From Acidithiobacillus acidisediminis (GTDB lineage Bacteria > Pseudomonadota > Gammaproteobacteria > Acidithiobacillales > Acidithiobacillaceae), in NCBI RefSeq assembly GCF_023277115.1, contig NZ_JALQCS010000001.1, positions 62,001-126,000 of the forward strand: 64,000 nucleotides of DNA, written 5' to 3'. The position numbers and the translations under genes were made by a program. The notes beneath the pieces are model-generated. The model had not been told where the DNA came from and did no database searches. It saw nothing but the letters and a program-made list of their open reading frames with translations. Shown piece by piece: positions 15,071 through 24,871 of this stretch; position 1 is the stretch's first letter; every line of letters starts with the position of its first letter.

Positions 15071-17314
15071 CTAACGAATGGGAACCAGAATGCGCGCAAA
15101 TTCTTCTGCCGGAATCGGCCGGGAGTACAGGTAGCCCTGCTGCCGGTCGATGCCGATGGACGCCAAGGCCTCTGCCGTTTCCTGTGTCTCCACCCCTTCC
15201 GCGACGAGATGCACGCCCAGACCCCGCGCAAGAGACGCCATTCCTTGCACCAGTTTCAGATTCTTCTCTTCTTGCAGAAGTGGCTGAATCAGGGATTTAT
15301 CTAACTTGATTCCCTCACAACCCAACTCATTCAGATTCTGCAGTGCCGCATAGCCGCTACCGAAGTCATCAAAAGCAAACTGTACCCCGGTCTTGCGGCA
15401 CGCCTGCAATAACTGGGCTACGCGGGGGAGTTGAACAAAATCTACCCGTTCCACAATCTCCAGTTGGAGATGTTGAGGCATCACTGCGGAATAGCGCGCA
15501 AGGAGCGAACGCAGTAGGTGCAAGAGCTCTTCCCCCTCTAATTGCACTGCCGCTAGATTGATATGGACATCAATCTGGAGACCGCGGGCGTGCCAATCCG
15601 CAGCCTGGGCAATGGCGGTCTCCAGAATCCAAGCACCCACCTGCCGCATGATCGGCAGACTCTCCAGCAATTCCAGAAACTCCCCCGGGGCGACAATCCC
15701 TTTGCAGGGTGCCAACCCTTTCTCGGGATCCTGCCAGCGAAGCAGGGCCTCCGCCCCGATGATGCGATTCTGCGCGAAGGAGACAATCGGTTGCCAGTAG
15801 AGAACAAACTCCCGTCGTTGCCAGGCCAGGAAGAGGCGGTCGCGCAAAGAGTCTACTATGGCCGGATTGTTCGTATCGGCTGCCACCAGCGAAAAGCGAT
15901 CTCCACCTGCCTGTTTGGCCTGATACATGGCCTTGTCAGCCTGGTGCAAGAGTTCCTCCGGCCCTTCCGACAGAAAGGGATAGAGAACGATCCCCGCGCT
16001 TGCCGAGAGGGATAATCCCCGGCCCTGTGGGGTGGAAAAGCTCCGCCGCGCCGCATCAAGGAGCCGCTGTGCGACACGGTAGGCTTCGCTGACATGAGCA
16101 AGATCCTCGGCAAGCACCACAAACTCATCACCGGCGTAGCGGATCAAGCAGTCCTCCATCCGTAGTGCGGCACGCAGATCTTGTGCGACCGCTTGCAATA
16201 CCTGATCTCCTGTCGCGTGTCCCAATTGATCATTGACCGGTTTGAATCCATCCAAATCCAGAAAGATCAGGGCAAACAGGTGTTGATATCGCATGGCTCG
16301 AGCCATGGCATGGTGAATCCGTTCGATGACTACGCGTCGATTCGGGAGTCCCGTGAGCGAGTCTCGCGTTGCATGCTCTGTCATCTCGGCCTCGAGTTGT
16401 TCTCGATAGAGGTTGGCCGCCAAGAGATCGGCGAGCAAACGCAGATGCTCCCAGTCCCACTGGGGGATCCGTTCCGGAGGCTTGGTCTGGAACCAGGACA
16501 GGACCAAGACACCGCGTACGTTCTCTGATCCGACGCGCAAGGGCAGCGCAAGACTGGCGCGCAGCCCCGCTTCTACGAATGCGGGCAGGGCCTGTGTACT
16601 GGCGGCATAGTCGGACAGATAGACCGGTGCACCCGACTGCAGCGCCGCCCCAGCGCTTCCCTGATCATCCGGAAAGTCTTCCGCAAGCAAGGACTGATAG
16701 CGCGACGAAAGTCCGTGAAAGAACCGGTAGCGTAGCCGATCTGATCCAGACGGCACGATCAATCCGGCACCATCCGCTCCGGCAATTTGGCAAGCCAGAT
16801 CGGCGGCGCGCCGGAAGAAGATTTCCAGATCCGTCTGCTGCAGAAGATCACGCATCGATAATATGGAGGCATGTAACCGTTCTTCTGCAAGGGTCTGGGC
16901 AATCACAAAGTGGCAGGCCTCCAGGAGATCCCAAAAGGGTGCTGGTGGCAGAGAGGATGCGTCCGCGAGATCCCAAAAGACCCGGCGCAAGCTCGTGAAC
17001 AGCCGTAAGAGATCACGATCTGGGAGCAACTGCGCCGATTGCTGCGCGAGCCTTTGTGCTATTGACCGTTGCTGTTGCCAAAAGGCTTCGTCATAGGGGC
17101 CACTGAGTAGGGCATGTAACCAGTCTGATGTGAGCTCTTTGCCGATCAGATCGCAGAGGAAGGAGAGACGGGACGTACATTGCGTTTTCCAGCACTGCAA
17201 GAGTTCCGGTATTCGCGGGATCCAGTGGATGCTCCAGGAGGCAAGGGCAGCTTCCTCTTCGGCCTCCGGGAGGAAAATCCCTCGCTCAGATAAAGCCCCC
17301 ACCGCCGCATTCAT
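15071..17314 (-). CDS. GGDEF-EAL protein with N-terminal globin-sensor-like region and GAF domain
   Basis: The protein has 747 residues and no membrane segment. Residues about 20-135 are helical; the stretch SDWLHALLSGPYDEAFW (63-79) resembles the F-G region of globin-coupled sensors, but the position where the proximal heme His would be expected is not His, so heme binding is doubtful. GAF: about 155-300. GGDEF: about 310-470, motif AGDEF (394-398, Ala for the first Gly) with an RMED inhibitory site. EAL: about 490-740, with E522-A-L, EIVE, DDFGSGYAAL, Lys670 and AEGVET, so phosphodiesterase activity is plausible. The ATG overlaps the stop of the 80-residue gene upstream (TAATG). Confidence 0.92.
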   Translation of the reverse strand: MNAAVGALSERGIFLPEAEEEAALASWSIHWIPRIPELLQCWKTQCTSRLSFLCDLIGKELTSDWLHALLSGPYDEAFWQQQRSIAQRLAQQSAQLLPDRDLLRLFTSLRRVFWDLADASSLPPAPFWDLLEACHFVIAQTLAEERLHASILSMRDLLQQTDLEIFFRRAADLACQIAGADGAGLIVPSGSDRLRYRFFHGLSSRYQSLLAEDFPDDQGSAGAALQSGAPVYLSDYAASTQALPAFVEAGLRASLALPLRVGSENVRGVLVLSWFQTKPPERIPQWDWEHLRLLADLLAANLYREQLEAEMTEHATRDSLTGLPNRRVVIERIHHAMARAMRYQHLFALIFLDLDGFKPVNDQLGHATGDQVLQAVAQDLRAALRMEDCLIRYAGDEFVVLAEDLAHVSEAYRVAQRLLDAARRSFSTPQGRGLSLSASAGIVLYPFLSEGPEELLHQADKAMYQAKQAGGDRFSLVAADTNNPAIVDSLRDRLFLAWQRREFVLYWQPIVSFAQNRIIGAEALLRWQDPEKGLAPCKGIVAPGEFLELLESLPIMRQVGAWILETAIAQAADWHARGLQIDVHINLAAVQLEGEELLHLLRSLLARYSAVMPQHLQLEIVERVDFVQLPRVAQLLQACRKTGVQFAFDDFGSGYAALQNLNELGCEGIKLDKSLIQPLLQEEKNLKLVQGMASLARGLGVHLVAEGVETQETAEALASIGIDRQQGYLYSRPIPAEEFARILVPIR

Positions 17315-17556
17315 TACATTTCCCGCGGCGGAATATCTACAACCCCGGTCTTGGTAGTCCTGGAAGGATCTGCTTCTGTCGAGCGACTATCGGGCTGTGC
17401 ATTTTCCGCAATCATCTGGAGATAGGCCTCCAGCAGCAGGGTATCCAGAATCTGTTCCGGCGGTATTCGCCAACGCTTCGACAGCTCAGCCAGACAATGC
17501 TGACGCCAACGCCGATCCCTTGCTTCGTCGAGGGGAAAGATCCTGCGCCGGGTCAT
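17314..17556 (-). CDS. Small protein of unknown function between PilZ and GGDEF-EAL genes
   Basis: The 80-residue product is not a family I recognise. Residues 1-55 are charged and probably helical (Arg-rich start, then an amphipathic LDTLLLEAYLQMIAE helix); the tail is rich in Ser, Thr, Asp and Pro and probably disordered. There is no signal peptide or membrane helix. It is sandwiched by overlaps: its ATG overlaps the PilZ gene stop by 4 bases, and its stop shares one base with the next ATG. That makes co-translation with two c-di-GMP proteins likely, so an adaptor role is a reasonable guess but no more. Confidence 0.75.
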   Translation of the reverse strand: MTRRRIFPLDEARDRRWRQHCLAELSKRWRIPPEQILDTLLLEAYLQMIAENAQPDSRSTEADPSRTTKTGVVDIPPREM

Positions 17557-18344
17557 AGCACCTGCCCAGAAAAACGATCTCGGGCAGAGTTAACTACCGA
17601 CCGGATCTGCTCGCCCTTCTTACACAAATACAGATGCTCGGCCTTGCGCTTCTGACTCCCCGTGAGCTCGAAATGAATCCCATAGAGGTAGGGATAGAGC
17701 GGGTGCGTGATTCGCTCCTGTCGGGCAATGGTTGCTATGGTTTCACAGGTGCCGCACTCCGGGATCTCGAACTCCACGAGGACCATTTCCCCCGACGCCA
17801 AAATATCCTTGCCCAGCAACAGAGAGGCGCCCCCAGGACTGAAGTCATGGAGCTTTCCATGAATCGTCCGACCATCCTTCTTGCGCATCAGGATATTGCC
17901 TTCGATCTGCACGCGCCGTTGTTGGCGTGCCTGTCGTGCCAGGACTCGCGTCGGGATCTCAAAATACTCTAAGCCTTGAGCGCTATGCTTCCAGTCGGCA
18001 AAGAAGCCGAGAATCTGGGGTCGTGCCAAGCAAAAGAACAAGGGCTTGCGCAATGGAGGCGCCTCTCCCAGCATAGGATTTATCGGCTCCAGGAGGAATT
18101 CGTGCCCCTCCCAACCGCGGAAGTGACAGAGCGTGCCGCTATCGCCAGACTCCGGAGTATAGAAAATCGCACTTTGCCCTTCGGCCAGTCCCAGGTCTTC
18201 CGGACTCGGACGCAGTAGCTCCTCATATCCTGACAAGAAAACCAGGGGCAGGAAGTCGACCAGCGCCAAGCCTCCCCGCTGCGGGAGCAGCAAGGCCAAT
18301 TCAGTATCGTCTTCACTCAGCGACATCACTTTTTCCGGGCTCAT
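17553..18344 (-). CDS. PilZ-domain c-di-GMP receptor with YcgR-like N-terminal domain
   Basis: The product has 263 residues. The C-terminal half is a PilZ domain with both c-di-GMP-binding motifs: RQQRR (Arg140-x3-Arg144) and DFSPGG (Asp167, Ser169, Gly172). The N-terminal 130 residues have the beta-rich look of the YcgR N-terminal domain, but this is a weaker call. In YcgR proteins, ligand binding changes contacts with a motor or secretion machine; no flagellar gene is in this window, so the target is unknown. It is the first gene of a three-gene unit and overlaps the next by ATGA. It starts with ATG 18344; GGAAGGGATG lies just upstream. Confidence 0.85.
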   Translation of the reverse strand: MSPEKVMSLSEDDTELALLLPQRGGLALVDFLPLVFLSGYEELLRPSPEDLGLAEGQSAIFYTPESGDSGTLCHFRGWEGHEFLLEPINPMLGEAPPLRKPLFFCLARPQILGFFADWKHSAQGLEYFEIPTRVLARQARQQRRVQIEGNILMRKKDGRTIHGKLHDFSPGGASLLLGKDILASGEMVLVEFEIPECGTCETIATIARQERITHPLYPYLYGIHFELTGSQKRKAEHLYLCKKGEQIRSVVNSARDRFSGQVL

Positions 18345-18503
18345 CCCTTCCTGCGTGATCTAGCAAGGGTCGAACCTGTTTAAGCCAACATTGTAAGACA
18401 TACGATACATTGTATCATAAATAAGTAACAATCGCCCTACCGCACGTTACGTTATATTAGATACACGAGGGCTTGGTCTAAAGCACAACACAAAGACCCA
18501 TGT
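18345..18503 (-). promoter_or_regulatory. Promoter region of the PilZ / GGDEF-EAL unit with a palindrome over the -10
   Basis: On the minus strand, TGATACAAT (18409-18417) is a good extended -10 (TGn plus TACAAT). It sits within the 13-base perfect palindrome GATACATTGTATC at 18404-18416, and another GATACA half-site lies at 18460-18465. The spacing puts the transcript start about 58 bases before the PilZ gene. No -35 is obvious, as is common for extended -10 promoters. A dimeric repressor bound to the palindrome would block the promoter; the regulator is unknown. Confidence 0.5.
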
Positions 18504-18533
18504 AAAAAAACCAGTAAGAACAAGGCTTACTGG
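18504..18533 (-). terminator. Rho-independent terminator of ssb
   Basis: Read on the minus strand, CCAGTAAG and CTTACTGG form a perfect 8-bp stem (18511-18518 with 18526-18533) with a 7-base loop, followed by seven T residues. It begins 32 bases past the ssb stop. Confidence 0.85.
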
Positions 18534-18565
18534 AGTTTAGTTTACATCTATGGAGCACCTACATC

Positions 18566-19018
18566 CTAGAACGGTATGTCATCATCATCGAATTGCTCCA
18601 CGGGTGCACGCGCGGCACTCTTCGGCGCAGTGGGTGCAGCGCCGTACTGATCGGACTGGCCGTCATCAAAGTTCGCCGTGCCACCACCGCGTCCGCCCAC
18701 CAATTGCAGGCGATCGCCGACGATCTCGGTGGTGTACCGCTCTTGCCCCTCTTTATCGGTCCATTTGCGCGTCTGCAGCCGACCCTCCACATAGGCCATA
18801 CTGCCTTTCTTGAGGTATTCGCCAGCGATCTCTGCGGTCCGCCCAAACAATACCACGCGATGCCATTCGGTGCGCTCTTGCCGATTGCCATCCCGGTCCT
18901 TGAAGGTTTCGGAAGTCGCCAGATTCAGGTTGGCAATTGCCGCACCGCTGGGCTGGTAGCGCATCTCCGGATCGCGCCCCAAATGCCCGAGTAAGATCAC
19001 TTTGTTCACTCCCGCCAT
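18566..19018 (-). CDS. ssb: Single-stranded DNA-binding protein
   Basis: SSB coats single-stranded DNA in replication and repair and recruits partners through its tail. The 150 residues comprise an OB fold (about 1-110, with [15 protein letters not shown] at the start and [15 protein letters not shown] in the middle), a Gly/Ala/Pro linker and the acidic tip DDDDIPF, the normal partner-binding end. ATG 19018 was chosen because AGGAGAG lies 6-12 bases upstream and the N-terminus is canonical; an upstream ATG would add 12 residues. It is divergent from uvrA, as in many gammaproteobacteria. Confidence 0.97.
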   Translation of the reverse strand: MAGVNKVILLGHLGRDPEMRYQPSGAAIANLNLATSETFKDRDGNRQERTEWHRVVLFGRTAEIAGEYLKKGSMAYVEGRLQTRKWTDKEGQERYTTEIVGDRLQLVGGRGGGTANFDDGQSDQYGAAPTAPKSAARAPVEQFDDDDIPF

Positions 19019-19099
19019 GTTTTCTCTCCTGACAAGCAAGGACTCCAGCCCCATTACCGCCTATACTACCCCATTCTGATCGACAATGAAGCAAACGGC
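19019..19099. promoter_or_regulatory. ssb-uvrA divergent promoter region
   Basis: These 81 bases separate two DNA-repair genes. TATACT at 19062-19067 could be a -10 for uvrA, and its complement (TAGTAT, 19063-19068) a -10 for ssb, so the two promoters may share one box. No clear -35 and no E. coli-type LexA box (CTG-N10-CAG) is visible. Confidence 0.35.
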
Positions 19100-21931
19100 A
19101 TGGATCATATCGAGATTCGCGGCGCCCGCACTCACAACCTCAAAAATATCAACCTACGCCTACCCCGCGACCAGTTGATCGTCATCACCGGCCTCTCCGG
19201 TTCCGGAAAGTCTTCCCTCGCCTTTGATACCCTCTATGCCGAAGGACAGCGCCGCTATGTCGAGAGTCTCTCGGCATACGCCCGGCAGTTTCTATCGCTG
19301 ATGGGCAAACCCGATGTCGATGCCATCGAGGGACTGTCTCCGGCAATTGCCATCGAACAGAAATCGACCTCCCACAATCCCCGCTCCACAGTCGGCACGG
19401 TTACCGAAATTCACGATTATCTGCGTCTTCTCTACGCGCGCGTGGGCACCCCCTGGTGCTGCGGAGAGCCCATCCAGAGCCAGAGCATTGCGCAAATATT
19501 GGAGCAGATTCTCAGTTGGGAAACGGGTACACGCCTGCTCATCCTGGCGCCGGTACTACGTGATCGCAAGGGCAGCCATGAAGAGGTTTTCCAGGGACTG
19601 CGGGCGCGTGGGCTGGTACGCGCGCGGGTCGACGGACAAATCTATGACCTGGAAGAGGTACCCACGCTGGACCCGAAACGGAAACATCGCATCGAGGCAG
19701 TGGTGGATCGTGTCGTCCTGCGGGAAGATCTGCGTGGGCGACTGGCGGAGTCCCTGGAAAGCGCCATGGCCATGGGGGAAGAGGAAGCGATTGTCGTGCG
19801 CCTGGACGAGGCCAACGAAGGAAGAGACCATTTTTTTTCGGCACGTCACGCCTGTCATCAATGCGGTCGCTCCTTTCCCGCCCTGGAACCACGGCTCTTT
19901 TCTTTCAATAATCCCGCCGGTGCCTGTCCGCGCTGTGACGGTCTGGGCGAAATCAACATCTTCGATCCCCGCCTGCTGATTCCCAATCCTGCCCTGAGCA
20001 TTGCCGATGGGGCGATTGCACCCTGGCGCCAACGTCAGAATGACATCATCCTGGATCTTCTTGCTGCCCTCGCGGAGCGCCTGGGTTTTTCTCTCTCCGG
20101 CCCTTGGGAAGATCTGCCCGCAGATACCCAGCAGATCCTACTGCATGGCTATCCCGAGCCACTCCCGCTGCGAACACGGAAGGGAAAAAACGAAAGCCAA
20201 CGCTACCCTGGCATCATCCCCAGTCTGGAGAGGCGGTTACGGGAGACCCAGTCGCAACTGTTACGTGAGGAAATTCTGCGCTATATGGGGCGCCTGCCCT
20301 GCCCCGATTGTGGCGGTAGCCGCCTACGTCTGGAGGCGCGCATGGTACGCGTCGGAGAACTCGCCCTCCCGGAGCTTTCTGCTCTGTCTATCGAAGCCGC
20401 AGCAGACTACATCGGCAACCTACAGTTGGCGGGAAAGGACGCCGTCATCGCCGAGCGCATTCTGCGCGAGATACGCGACCGGCTGCAGTTTCTCATGGAT
20501 GTGGGTCTGGATTATCTGACCCTCGACCGTTCGGCGGAAACCCTCTCTGGCGGCGAGGCGCAGCGCATTCGCTTGGCGTCTCAGATTGGGGCGGGACTCG
20601 TGGGCGTGATGTATGTCCTCGATGAACCCTCCATTGGCCTGCATCAACGCGACAATGACCGACTTCTACAAACCCTGAAGCGCCTGCGCGACCTGGGTAA
20701 CACCGTCATTGTGGTCGAGCATGATGAGGATGCGATTCGCGCTGCGGACTATGTCGTGGATATGGGACCAGCTGCCGGGGTGCATGGTGGCGAGGTCGTT
20801 GCGCATGGACATCCGGCCTTGATTGCCCGTAGCGCCGAGTCGCTGACCGGACAGTATCTGCGCGGCGACCTCTGTATCGCCACGCCGGAGCGGCGCCGTC
20901 CGCACCATCCCGATCGCCTGCTCCGACTAAGCGGCGCATGCGGGAACAATCTGCAAGGAGTGCAGCTCGAGATTCCGTTAGGGCTGTTCACGGTGATTAC
21001 TGGAGTGAGTGGTTCGGGAAAGTCGACCTTGATCAATGATACCCTCTATCCCGCTTGTTCCCGCCGTCTGATGGGCAGTCACCTGACTCCAGCACCCTTC
21101 GAGCAGATCCTGGGTCTGGAGCATCTGGACAAAGTCATCGCCATTGACCAGAGCCCAATCGGGCGTACCCCGCGCAGCAATCCCGCCACATATAGCGGCT
21201 TGTTCACGGCGGTGCGAGAACTATTTGCCGGCACCACGGAAGCGCGCAGCCGAGGCTACGGTCCCGGCCGTTTCAGCTTCAACGTCAAGGGAGGACGCTG
21301 TGAGTCGTGCGAGGGAGAGGGGGTATTGCGGGTAGAAATGCACTTTCTCCCCGATGTGTATGTCGAGTGTGATGTCTGCCAGGGACGCCGTTACAAGCGC
21401 GAAACCCTGGAGATCCTCTACAAGGGCAAATCCATTCACGACGTCCTGCAAATGACTGTGGAAGAAGCCGCGGAGTTCTTCACCGCTGTGCCGAGCATCA
21501 GCCGTAAGCTCTCCACGCTACTCGACGTTGGCTTGGGCTATGTACGCCTGGGTCAGTCCGCGACCACGCTTTCCGGCGGCGAAGCACAACGGGTAAAACT
21601 CGCCCGTGAATTGTCCCGTCGCGATACCGGCCGCACCCTGTACATCCTGGATGAACCCACCACGGGCCTACACTTCCACGACATCGCCCTACTGCTGTCC
21701 GTCCTGCAAAAACTGGTGGACGCCGGCAATACCGTGATCGTCATCGAGCACAATCTTGATGTCATCAAGACGGCCGACTGGCTGGTCGATCTCGGGCCGG
21801 AGGGCGGCAGCAAGGGGGGGCAAATCATTGCACAGGGCACCCCAGAAACGGTGATGACGCAGAAATCCTCCCATACCGGCTATTATCTCGCGCGCCATGT
21901 TCTGGCAGAGGCTAAAAACAAGAAGGGCTGA
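19100..21931 (+). CDS. uvrA: Excinuclease ABC subunit A
   Basis: UvrA finds bulky DNA lesions and loads UvrB. The 943 residues match the usual 940. Two ABC ATPase halves are present: Walker [10 protein letters not shown] near residue 31 and GVSGSGKST near 640; signature [11 protein letters not shown] in the first half and [11 protein letters not shown] in the second; both Walker B LDEP. Two zinc modules are intact (CHQCG...CPRCDG near 253-280 and CESCEG...CDVCQG near 738-765). ATG 19100 gives the standard [13 protein letters not shown] start; the ribosome binding site is weak. The final codons lie within the hairpin that terminates the opposite rplQ transcript. Confidence 0.98.
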   Translation: MDHIEIRGARTHNLKNINLRLPRDQLIVITGLSGSGKSSLAFDTLYAEGQRRYVESLSAYARQFLSLMGKPDVDAIEGLSPAIAIEQKSTSHNPRSTVGTVTEIHDYLRLLYARVGTPWCCGEPIQSQSIAQILEQILSWETGTRLLILAPVLRDRKGSHEEVFQGLRARGLVRARVDGQIYDLEEVPTLDPKRKHRIEAVVDRVVLREDLRGRLAESLESAMAMGEEEAIVVRLDEANEGRDHFFSARHACHQCGRSFPALEPRLFSFNNPAGACPRCDGLGEINIFDPRLLIPNPALSIADGAIAPWRQRQNDIILDLLAALAERLGFSLSGPWEDLPADTQQILLHGYPEPLPLRTRKGKNESQRYPGIIPSLERRLRETQSQLLREEILRYMGRLPCPDCGGSRLRLEARMVRVGELALPELSALSIEAAADYIGNLQLAGKDAVIAERILREIRDRLQFLMDVGLDYLTLDRSAETLSGGEAQRIRLASQIGAGLVGVMYVLDEPSIGLHQRDNDRLLQTLKRLRDLGNTVIVVEHDEDAIRAADYVVDMGPAAGVHGGEVVAHGHPALIARSAESLTGQYLRGDLCIATPERRRPHHPDRLLRLSGACGNNLQGVQLEIPLGLFTVITGVSGSGKSTLINDTLYPACSRRLMGSHLTPAPFEQILGLEHLDKVIAIDQSPIGRTPRSNPATYSGLFTAVRELFAGTTEARSRGYGPGRFSFNVKGGRCESCEGEGVLRVEMHFLPDVYVECDVCQGRRYKRETLEILYKGKSIHDVLQMTVEEAAEFFTAVPSISRKLSTLLDVGLGYVRLGQSATTLSGGEAQRVKLARELSRRDTGRTLYILDEPTTGLHFHDIALLLSVLQKLVDAGNTVIVIEHNLDVIKTADWLVDLGPEGGSKGGQIIAQGTPETVMTQKSSHTGYYLARHVLAEAKNKKG

Positions 21932-21950
21932 GAGCATGCACTCTCAGCCC
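21914..21950 (-). terminator. Terminator of the alpha operon (rplQ), overlapping the uvrA 3' end
   Basis: GGGCTGAGAG (21925-21934) pairs perfectly with CTCTCAGCCC (21941-21950) around a 6-base loop. On the minus strand it is followed by TTCTTGTTTTT (21924 down to 21914), so it fits termination downstream of rplQ. The T-tract and half the stem are uvrA coding sequence (the last codons and TGA). On the plus strand there is no T-run, so it may end uvrA transcription only weakly. Confidence 0.85.
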
Positions 21951-21971
21951 CGGAACAGTACGAACGGCGAA

Positions 21972-22349
21972 TCAGGAAACGCCTTGATTGGCTCCGCGAT
22001 CCACGAGTTCCACAATGGCCAGTGGGGCATTGTCGCCCGCCCGAAAGCCATACTTGACGATGCGTAGGTAGCCGCCCGGACGAGCCTTATAGTGCGGCCC
22101 CAGGTCATCGAACAATTTTACGACCGCAGCGCGATCACGCAGACGAGAGAAGGCAAGACGCCGCCCCGCGACCGTGGGCTCCTTCGCGAGCGTGATCATG
22201 GGCTCGGCAAAACGCCGCAACTCCTTGGCCTTGGGCAGGGTAGTAACAATCCGCTCGTGGGCGAAAAGAGAAACCATCATATTGGCGAACATCGCCCGCC
22301 GATGGCTACTATTACGATTTAGCTTTTTTCCACTATTGCCATGACGCAT
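21972..22349 (-). CDS. rplQ: 50S ribosomal protein L17
   Basis: L17 (125 residues) lies near the polypeptide exit tunnel. The start [20 protein letters not shown] and the core MITLAKEP...[10 protein letters not shown] are family hallmarks; length is normal (127 in E. coli). It is the last gene of the alpha cluster, 29 bases after rpoA, and is followed by a strong terminator. Confidence 0.98.
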   Translation of the reverse strand: MRHGNSGKKLNRNSSHRRAMFANMMVSLFAHERIVTTLPKAKELRRFAEPMITLAKEPTVAGRRLAFSRLRDRAAVVKLFDDLGPHYKARPGGYLRIVKYGFRAGDNAPLAIVELVDRGANQGVS

Positions 22350-22378
22350 GACGCCATACTCCCCAGAAAGATGTGAAC

Positions 22379-23389
22379 TTAGTCCGCTTCCACAGCACTC
22401 TTGCTGCCCAGCGGTGGCAGGTTTTCCGGCGGCCAGTTCTGCAGCCGCATCCCGAGGGAAAGCCCTTTCCCTGCCAGTATTTCTTTGATTTCATTAAGAG
22501 ACTTGCGTCCCAGATTTGGTGCCTTCAGCAGCTCCTGCTCCGACTTCTGTACCAGATCGCCGATGTAGAAAATGTCTTCCGCCTTGAGGCAATTGGCCGA
22601 GCGAACCGTAAGCTCGAGATCGTCGACGGTACGCTCCAGCAGCGGCATCAGATCCTCGACCACCGCAACACTGCGGGTCTCCTCGGCTACCGGGGATTCC
22701 GCACCGACGAACACATCCAGTTGCCGCCGCAAGATTCTTGCGGCCTCCTGTACAGCCAACAAAGGCTCGATGGTGCCGTTGGTTTCCACATCCAGCACCA
22801 AGCGGTCCAGATCGGTACGCTGCTCAACCCGCGCACTCTCTACCTGAAAACTTACCCGCCGCACCGGGCTGAAGCTCGCGTCCAGGGCCAGTACGCCGAT
22901 GCGCTTTTCGTGATCCCGCGGCCGCGTTGCCGCTGCTTGGTAGCCACGTCCGAAGTCCAGACGCAGATGCATGACCATCTCCACGTCGCGGGTCAGGGTA
23001 GCAATTACCTGCGCCGGATTCGCGACTTCGACGCCATGCTCTGCCACGATATCTGCCCCGGTCACCGGTCCGGGCCCGCGCTTGCGCACGGTAATCGTCT
23101 GCGCCTCATGGCGATGACTACGTATGGCGAGCTGCTTGAGGTTGAGAAGAATGTCAACGACATCCTCCTGCACCCCTTCCAGACTAGAGTACTCGTGCAA
23201 GACGCCTTCAATTTCAACCTCGGTAACCGCGACCCCTTTCAGAGACGACAAGAGAATCCGCCGCAACGCATTACCCAGGGTGTGCCCAAAACCGCGCTCG
23301 AGAGGGCCCAAGCTGATTCGTGCAGAATGCTCAGCGGTCTTCTCGATTTCATAACTCTGCGGACACAACAGCTCGCCAACTTCAGCCAT
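22379..23389 (-). CDS. rpoA: DNA-directed RNA polymerase subunit alpha
   Basis: Alpha dimerises to start RNA polymerase assembly; its C-terminal domain contacts activators and UP elements. The 336 residues show the N-terminal assembly domain ([23 protein letters not shown] near 28-50) and the C-terminal domain ([17 protein letters not shown]...[15 protein letters not shown]). It starts with ATG 23389 after an AGGATTATTT-like leader and lies 22 bases after rpsD. Confidence 0.98.
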   Translation of the reverse strand: MAEVGELLCPQSYEIEKTAEHSARISLGPLERGFGHTLGNALRRILLSSLKGVAVTEVEIEGVLHEYSSLEGVQEDVVDILLNLKQLAIRSHRHEAQTITVRKRGPGPVTGADIVAEHGVEVANPAQVIATLTRDVEMVMHLRLDFGRGYQAAATRPRDHEKRIGVLALDASFSPVRRVSFQVESARVEQRTDLDRLVLDVETNGTIEPLLAVQEAARILRRQLDVFVGAESPVAEETRSVAVVEDLMPLLERTVDDLELTVRSANCLKAEDIFYIGDLVQKSEQELLKAPNLGRKSLNEIKEILAGKGLSLGMRLQNWPPENLPPLGSKSAVEAD

Positions 23390-23411
23390 AAATAATCCTC
23401 GTTGCTCCGGT

Positions 23412-24038
23412 TTACTTGGAGTAGAGTTCCACCACCATCTGTTCGTTCAGATCCTGCGGCATCTCATCGCGCACCGGGACGGCCTTCACAGTGGCCGTCA
23501 GTGCCTTGCTATCGACGCTCAGCCACTCCGGAAACCCACGCCCCTCGGCTGCCTCGACAGCACCCAAAATCCGCGCATGCGCTTTCGCGCCTTCCGCAAC
23601 TGCAAGAACATCGCCAGCACGCACCTGATAGGACGGAATATCTACCCGCCGCCCGTTCACGGTAACATGACCATGGCGTACGACCTGCCGTGCTTCGGCA
23701 CGAGAGGCACCGAAGCCCAATCGATAGGCGACATTGTCCAGCCGCAGCTCGAGCAAGCGCAGCAACAGTTCACCGGTCACGCCCTTTTTCTGCGATGCCG
23801 TGGCAAAATAGCGCCGAAACTGCCCCTCAAGAACGCCGTAGACCCGCCGTACTTTTTGCTTTTCCCGCAGCTGCGTACCGTACTCGCTAACCCGCCCACG
23901 TCGTTGCCCATGCTGGCCTGGCGCGTAAGCGCGCACGACCACCGGGCACTTATCGGAGAAACATTTTTCGCCCTTGAGAAAGAGCTTCCCACCCTCGCGC
24001 CGACACTGACGGCAACTCGGCCCGGTATATTTAGCCAC
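23412..24038 (-). CDS. rpsD: 30S ribosomal protein S4, zinc-binding (four-Cys) form
   Basis: S4 nucleates 30S assembly and, in E. coli, represses the alpha operon. This 208-residue copy has Cys9, Cys12, Cys26 and Cys31 (SCRQCRREG...EKCFSDKC), a zinc site found in the Thermus and Bacillus stearothermophilus type but lost in E. coli S4. The S4 RNA-binding domain follows ([20 protein letters not shown]). It starts with GTG 24038, seven bases after GGAGG. Confidence 0.97.
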   Translation of the reverse strand: MAKYTGPSCRQCRREGGKLFLKGEKCFSDKCPVVVRAYAPGQHGQRRGRVSEYGTQLREKQKVRRVYGVLEGQFRRYFATASQKKGVTGELLLRLLELRLDNVAYRLGFGASRAEARQVVRHGHVTVNGRRVDIPSYQVRAGDVLAVAEGAKAHARILGAVEAAEGRGFPEWLSVDSKALTATVKAVPVRDEMPQDLNEQMVVELYSK

Positions 24039-24056
24039 TTTTGTACCTCCGGAGTA

Positions 24057-24452
24057 TTAAACGCGCCGCTTCTTGGGCGGACGGCAGCCATTATGGGGGA
24101 TAGGCGTCACATCACGGATACTGGTGATGCGAAAGCCAACGGAGTGCAGCGCGCGTACCGTACTCTCACGCCCCGGCCCTGGCCCACTCACCTCGACGTC
24201 CAGATTTTTGAGCCCATATTCCTGCGCCCGCCGGCCGGCATTTTCCGCCGCAACCTGTGCTGCAAACGGGGTGCTTTTGCGCGAGCCGCGGAAGCCGGAT
24301 CCACCCGCACTGGCCCAAGCCAGCGCATTACCCTGACGATCACTAATGGTGATGATGGTATTGTTAAATGAGGCGTAGATGTGCGCGACGCCGTCAACGA
24401 CATTCTTTTTGACTTTCTTGCGCACGCGAACGTTAGTTTGTGTCTTTGCCAT
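24057..24452 (-). CDS. rpsK: 30S ribosomal protein S11
   Basis: S11 (131 residues) sits on the 30S platform near the mRNA exit. Recognised by [17 protein letters not shown], the [17 protein letters not shown] segment and the basic end [11 protein letters not shown]. Normal length (129 in E. coli), 18 bases after rpsM. Confidence 0.98.
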   Translation of the reverse strand: MAKTQTNVRVRKKVKKNVVDGVAHIYASFNNTIITISDRQGNALAWASAGGSGFRGSRKSTPFAAQVAAENAGRRAQEYGLKNLDVEVSGPGPGRESTVRALHSVGFRITSIRDVTPIPHNGCRPPKKRRV

Positions 24453-24470
24453 AAGTTTGATCCTTCAACC

Positions 24471-24827
24471 TCAGCGAGCGATGGGCTTGGCTGGGCCCTT
24501 GCGGGTACGGGCGTTGGTCTTTGTACGCTGACCATGAACGGGAAGGCCGCGGCGATGACGAATACCGCGATAACAACCGAGATCCATGAGCCGCTTGATG
24601 CTCATGGTCACCTCACGGCGCAGATCGCCTTCAACAATATACTTGCCGACCTCAGTACGGATACGTTCCAGCTCGCCCTCGCTGATGTCTTTTACCCGGA
24701 TGCCGGACTCCACCTCTGCTGCGGCCAGAATGTCCCGCGCGCGGGTCGATCCAATTCCATAGATATAGGTCAACGCGACACCGATCTGCTTATTATTCGG
24801 AATATTGACACCAGCAATGCGGGCCAT
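24471..24827 (-). CDS. rpsM: 30S ribosomal protein S13
   Basis: S13 (118 residues) is in the 30S head and contacts the P-site tRNA and the 50S subunit. The start [20 protein letters not shown] and the end [14 protein letters not shown] are family signatures. It follows rpmJ after 44 bases, the widest gap within the spc-alpha section, which could mark an extra promoter, though none is clear. Confidence 0.98.
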   Translation of the reverse strand: MARIAGVNIPNNKQIGVALTYIYGIGSTRARDILAAAEVESGIRVKDISEGELERIRTEVGKYIVEGDLRREVTMSIKRLMDLGCYRGIRHRRGLPVHGQRTKTNARTRKGPAKPIAR

Positions 24828-24871
24828 TCCCTACTCCTTCCCATTCATCATGACAAAACCTGACACCCTTC

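Noticed and set aside
19019-19099. LexA (SOS) box between ssb and uvrA
   Set aside because: Looked for CTG-N10-CAG type sites; none found. A divergent LexA motif cannot be excluded.
22373-23395. 340-residue plus-strand frame opposite rpoA
   Set aside because: Covers rpoA base for base; shadow of a conserved gene.
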